A DNA stretch of 16,120 nt from JBIOJB01 sp044450465 (GTDB lineage: Bacteria > Chloroflexota > Dormibacteria > Dormibacterales > Dormibacteraceae): contig JBIOJB010000067.1 in assembly GCA_044450465.1 (NCBI GenBank), positions 1 through 16,120 on the forward strand. Reading direction: 5' to 3'. The notes below the pieces were generated by a model that saw nothing but the letters and a program-made list of their open reading frames with translations, ran no database searches and was not told the DNA's origin. Of the stretch, positions 13,322-16,120 are shown in pieces. Position 1 is the first letter of the stretch, and each line of letters begins with the position of its first letter. The position numbers and the translations under genes are program-made.

Positions 13322-14223
13322 CAGAAGCCGCGGGCGGCCAGGTACTGACGGTTGGCGCGCTGGTCGGCGGCCGGCTGTCCGAGCGGGTTGCCGGCGTCCG
13401 GCAGCACGTCCTGCTCGACGACGAGCCACCCCGAGTAGGCGGTCCTCACCCAGTCGAGCACCGCCTCGACGTCGAGGTCGCCCTCTCCGAGACGGCAGAA
13501 CGCCTTGCGCTTCCAGATCTCGGAGACCGGCGCCACCTCGCGGACGATCTGCTCGACCACGTCGCGGCGAGCGTCCTTCAGATGCAGGTGATTGATGCGG
13601 GGTCCCCAATCGCGGACGGCCACAGTCGGGTCGCCGCCGCCCAACAAAAGATGCCCGGTGTCGAGACAGAGGCCGATCGATGTCAATTCGAGCACCTTCT
13701 CGATCTCCCACACCGCCTCGACCTGGGTGCCGGTCTCGTGGTGGAAGGTCGGCTCGTACCCGCGCTCGCGGCAGCGCGCGACTGCCAGCTCGACGCCCTC
13801 CGCAAAGCGCTTCCAGCCCTCCCCGTCCAGGCCCAGGCTGCGATCCAGCGCGGACTGCGCTGGCCGGGCCCGCCTTGCATCGGTGCCCGCGTCCGCCAGG
13901 GTGGGTTTCGGCTTGAGCCCGTGGCCCGGCCCGACCGCGTCGAAAACGTCGAGCAGCGAATCAAGGCCGGCGAGGGCGGCGCCCATGGCGTTCGGGTCGG
14001 AGAACGGAAGCTCGAAGAAGCCGCCGGCAAGGCCGAGGCTGCGCCGGCTCAGCGCCTGTGCCAGCTCGGCGCCATCACCGAGGTAGCCGACGGGTCCGAG
14101 GTCGATTCCGGCATAACCGGCGGCCGCCACCTCATCCATGAGCATCGCTCCATCGGGGACGTTGGGCAGAATGCCGACCGTGAGCTCGAACGCGCCATAG
14201 CTGACCGGCGCGTTCGCGACCAC
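13321..14223 (-). CDS. IolE-like sugar phosphate isomerase/epimerase TIM barrel
   Basis: This 300-residue protein is of the xylose-isomerase-like TIM-barrel type. It starts VANAPVSYGAFE, as many inosose-dehydratase-like proteins do. Metal-site motifs follow: FHHETGTQVE (Glu at about 163), LCLDTGHLLLGGGDP (Asp 188, His 191), INHLHLKDAR (His 212 and 214, Lys/Asp) and WLVVEQDVLP (Glu 270). IolE dehydrates scyllo-inosose; related proteins act as keto-sugar epimerases or as lyases on 3-keto-glycosides. The best start is GTG at 14223, seven bases after GGAGAGG; a GTG at 14250 would add nine non-conserved residues and has no ribosome site. It lies 29 bp after the upstream dehydrogenase and overlaps the IolG-like gene by one base. 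Confidence 0.83.
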   Translation of the reverse strand: MVANAPVSYGAFELTVGILPNVPDGAMLMDEVAAAGYAGIDLGPVGYLGDGAELAQALSRRSLGLAGGFFELPFSDPNAMGAALAGLDSLLDVFDAVGPGHGLKPKPTLADAGTDARRARPAQSALDRSLGLDGEGWKRFAEGVELAVARCRERGYEPTFHHETGTQVEAVWEIEKVLELTSIGLCLDTGHLLLGGGDPTVAVRDWGPRINHLHLKDARRDVVEQIVREVAPVSEIWKRKAFCRLGEGDLDVEAVLDWVRTAYSGWLVVEQDVLPDAGNPLGQPAADQRANRQYLAARGF

Positions 14224-14252
14224 GATGGAGCCTCTCCCACGCGCGCCCACGG

Positions 14253-15380
14253 CTACCGCGACGTTGTGAGCGCCGGCTCAGAGGGCCGCACCATTCGCGC
14301 GCGGCCTCGATGCACGTCGACGATCGACTTGCACAGCGCGATGTCGTGCAGCGTGTCAAGCGCGGAGGTCCGAGGCTCGCGGCCCGTCGTGGCGCACTCG
14401 TGGAAGTGGATCAGCTCCTGCTTGAAGCTCTCCTGGAAGGAGGTGACCTCTTCGCTGCGCGACGCTTCCGGCGACCCGGGCACGCCGTTCTCAGTGACGA
14501 GAAGACTTGGCATGCTGCGCAGGAATGGCGAAGGAAACGAGAGCGTGATCCTCTGGTCGGGCGTGTAGAAAGCGAACTCCATCTCGTAGCGCGCGATCGA
14601 CGGCAGGTCCACCCAGGCGAGGATCACATGCGTCTTGCCGTAACCGAACACCGCGGTCAGTCCTGTCTCGCGGATGTCGGCGAAGTCCAGGCTGTCGGGC
14701 TCGCCCAGGACGCCGCGCATCGCGTTCAGCTCGTGCACGAGGCTGTCGAGGAGGACGAGATGGTACGCCCAGCGGGACAGCGGGTCCACGCCCTCCCCCA
14801 GCGCCGCCGTGATGCGTGCCGCGTTGTCCGCGGCGAGCTTGTCGGCCAGCTCGGCCGTTAGAGCCTGGCCGCGCACCAGGTTGTACTGCTGCACGTAGGG
14901 CGCGATCGGCGATTCGAGAGTCGTGATCCTCAACAGACGCAGGTCTTCGAGCGCTCTCGCCCTTTGAACCAGGCTCACGTAGGCCGGGTCGTAACGCTTG
15001 TTGTAACCGACCATCAAGGTCACTCCACCGCGCTGGGCCGCGTCGATCATCTCGCGACCCTCGGCGACGGAGAAGCACATCGGCTTCTCGACGAAAACGT
15101 GCTTGCCCGCGGCGGCGGCGGCGACGGCAACCGGCGCGTGGCTGCCCGAGGTGAGCACCATCACGGCGTCGAGGGGCTCCGCCACGAGATCGTGCCAGTC
15201 GTCGAACAGCCGCGTCACGCCGTACTCGCGCCCGCAGGCCGTGCGAACCTCCTCCGAGAGGTCGCACAGGGCCGCAATCTCGAATCGGTCCGAGAGCTCG
15301 CGCAGATAGTGGAGATGCATGACCTGGGCGATGAGCCCACAGCCGACGACGCCGACCTTAAGCCGCCTTGTCGAGGCCAT
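14253..15380 (-). CDS. Gfo/Idh/MocA family dehydrogenase (first in locus)
   Basis: The 375-residue protein has the Rossmann loop VVGCGLIAQVMHLHYL (G13-x-G15-x-x-A18), EKP in VFVEKPMCFS (98-100), and the catalytic pair in LLDSLVHELNAM (D212, H216). The stretch between the two domains (about 140-205) is longer than in IolG and contains LESPIAPYVQQYNLVRG and a helical region. Such members often act on larger substrates such as glycosides or keto-sugars. The ATG at 15378-15380 is five bases after GGGAG and is preferred to a GTG two codons upstream, which would overlap that site. It is the first gene behind the promoter and palindrome at 15417-15471 and heads a compact run of four genes. Cofactor and substrate cannot be read from the sequence. 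Confidence 0.87.
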   Translation of the reverse strand: MASTRRLKVGVVGCGLIAQVMHLHYLRELSDRFEIAALCDLSEEVRTACGREYGVTRLFDDWHDLVAEPLDAVMVLTSGSHAPVAVAAAAAGKHVFVEKPMCFSVAEGREMIDAAQRGGVTLMVGYNKRYDPAYVSLVQRARALEDLRLLRITTLESPIAPYVQQYNLVRGQALTAELADKLAADNAARITAALGEGVDPLSRWAYHLVLLDSLVHELNAMRGVLGEPDSLDFADIRETGLTAVFGYGKTHVILAWVDLPSIARYEMEFAFYTPDQRITLSFPSPFLRSMPSLLVTENGVPGSPEASRSEEVTSFQESFKQELIHFHECATTGREPRTSALDTLHDIALCKSIVDVHRGRARMVRPSEPALTTSR

Positions 15381-15416
15381 CGCCACTCCCAGACACGACC
15401 GCCTGAATCAACCCGT

Positions 15417-15428
15417 TGGAACGTTCCA
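15417..15428. promoter_or_regulatory. Candidate LacI-type operator before the dehydrogenase operon
   Basis: TGGAACGTTCCA is a perfect 12-bp palindrome with a central CG, as in many LacI-family operators. It lies just downstream of the predicted transcription start in the 87-bp gap between two catabolic genes. It matches the site at 11215-11226 at 11 of 12 positions. Confidence 0.65.
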
Positions 15429-15442
15429 GCGAAGTGCACGCA

Positions 15443-15471
15443 AGGCTATACGAACCTGACGTGGCCGTCAA
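15443..15471 (-). promoter_or_regulatory. Sigma70-type promoter of the dehydrogenase operon
   Basis: TTGACG (15471-15466) and TAGCCT (15448-15443) are 17 bases apart; TATAGC two bases upstream is an alternative -10 box with a 15-base spacer. The -35 box overlaps the TGA stop of the upstream isomerase, the same layout as the permease promoter. Confidence 0.5.
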
Positions 15472-16118
15472 TCGCCGGCTTGCCACAGCACCGCGGCCGC
15501 TTCGGCAATGCCCGTTTCGGCAGGCACGAAGGGGTCCTCGTGCTCGATGGCGACCGTGCGCAGCTGGGGGCACGCCGCCAGCGCGGCCGCCAGGCGCGCC
15601 CACCATTCCCGAGGCTGCCCCCTCCCGACCACCGCGAAGTTCCACGGCATCGCTTCCGGGGGGCGCGGCCAGCGCCGGTCGAGCAGGCCGTTCAGAGCGA
15701 GGTTGGCAGGCTGAAACGCCACGTCCTTTCCGTGCGCGTGCCCGATCCTGTCGCGCAGTCGCTCGACCACCGCCATGGGGTCCATGCCCATCCAGAAGAA
15801 GTGGCTCGGATCTATGTTGGCGGCAATCGAATCCCCAAGCTCGGCGAGTCGCTCGAAGGTCTCGACGTTGTAGACCACCGTGCCTGGATGCAGCTCGAGG
15901 CAGATCAGGAGGCGCGGATGCTCGCGCCGGGCGTGCTCCGCCATCGCGCCCCAGAACGGCGCGACGTGCTCTTCCCACTGTGACTCGTGGATGCCCTCGA
16001 GGTATGGGAGCCAGCCGCCACCGACGAAATGAGCGGTGCGATCACCCGCCGCGCCACCAGGACACCCGGCGAGGGCGACGACGCGCTCGACGTCCAGCTC
16101 GGCCGCGAGCCTGACCGC
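15468..16118 (-). CDS. Sugar phosphate isomerase/epimerase TIM barrel, N-terminus cut by window edge
   Basis: There are 216 residues in view and the reading frame runs off the window. The visible part begins AVRLAAELDVERVVALAG, with GCPGGAAGD next, as in AP-endonuclease-2-like TIM barrels. LICLELHPG carries a metal-binding Glu, NIDPSHFFWMGMDP the Asp and His, IGHAHGKDV a further His with Lys/Asp, and VAIEHEDPF the closing Glu. A complete metal site is therefore present. The family covers epimerases, isomerases and, with Gfo/Idh/MocA partners, keto-glycoside lyases. The ATG at 15944 is internal, since strong family sequence lies upstream of it. It precedes the dehydrogenase operon by 87 bp on the same strand and may belong to an upstream unit that reads into it. 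Confidence 0.85.
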   Translation of the reverse strand, partial: AVRLAAELDVERVVALAGCPGGAAGDRTAHFVGGGWLPYLEGIHESQWEEHVAPFWGAMAEHARREHPRLLICLELHPGTVVYNVETFERLAELGDSIAANIDPSHFFWMGMDPMAVVERLRDRIGHAHGKDVAFQPANLALNGLLDRRWPRPPEAMPWNFAVVGRGQPREWWARLAAALAACPQLRTVAIEHEDPFVPAETGIAEAAAVLWQAGD

Positions 16119-16120
16119 AT

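Noticed and set aside
11807..13348. Long open plus-strand frame (513 codons) antisense to the dehydrogenase genes
   Set aside because: It is a shadow of the GC-rich wobble positions in two well-supported minus-strand genes; the peptide is rich in Arg, His and Gly and shows no domain.
13322..13711. N-terminal extension of the IolG-like frame up to 13711
   Set aside because: The extension overlaps the IolE-like gene and is Arg-rich nonsense; the dinucleotide loop requires the start at 13321.
1..16120. tRNA genes, CRISPR arrays, transposases and integrases
   Set aside because: I looked on both strands for cloverleaf-type sequences, regular direct repeats and DDE or tyrosine-recombinase motifs and saw none.

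Overview
This 16.1-kb window is GC-rich bacterial DNA, densely packed with genes. Wobble positions are almost all G or C, several starts are GTG or TTG, and two promoters near the left end look leaderless (a TANNNT box six bases before the ATG). This style fits Actinobacteria or the high-GC soil Chloroflexota/Dormibacterota group. No rRNA or marker gene is present, so the lineage is an inference. I see no tRNA, CRISPR array, transposase or integrase.

Left part (1-5170). A truncated HTH-WYL regulator (minus strand) diverges from a two-gene unit: a small DUF6855-like protein, then a coupled SRPBCC protein. A 23-bp imperfect palindrome (AACATGACA-N5-TGTCAGGTT) lies between the two facing starts and is the likely operator. 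A lipoprotein gene and a 1037-residue Tat-signal lipoprotein follow on the minus strand. The large protein combines a transglutaminase-like domain lacking its catalytic residues, a vWA domain with a complete MIDAS, and an unrecognised C-terminal part.

Middle (5170-9480). A DUF3592 membrane protein is followed directly by the C-terminal remnant of a GyrI-like effector-binding domain. On the minus strand come a previously unlisted 51-residue single-span membrane protein (TTG start), a divergent thymidylate-synthase-like protein, a DUF4760-like protein, a nucleotidyltransferase and a calcineurin-like phosphoesterase. Two copies of an inverted-repeat-bounded, foldable element (120 bp and 258 bp) tightly bracket the phosphoesterase gene. 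Their arms covary between copies.

Right part (9480-16120). This is a catabolic locus on the minus strand. In transcription order it holds a sugar-phosphate-isomerase/epimerase TIM barrel (cut by the window edge), a Gfo/Idh/MocA dehydrogenase, an IolE-like TIM barrel, an IolG-like dehydrogenase, a third Gfo/Idh/MocA dehydrogenase and an APC-type permease. The four middle genes are nearly contiguous (gaps of about 0-29 bp, one 1-base overlap). Two promoters, one before the first dehydrogenase and one before the permease, share a TTGACG -35 box that overlaps the upstream stop codon. Each is followed by a nearly identical palindrome (TGGAACGTTCCA / TGGAAGGTTCCA). This suggests one LacI-type repressor controls uptake and breakdown of a cyclitol, sugar or glycoside. 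The substrate is not determinable from sequence alone.
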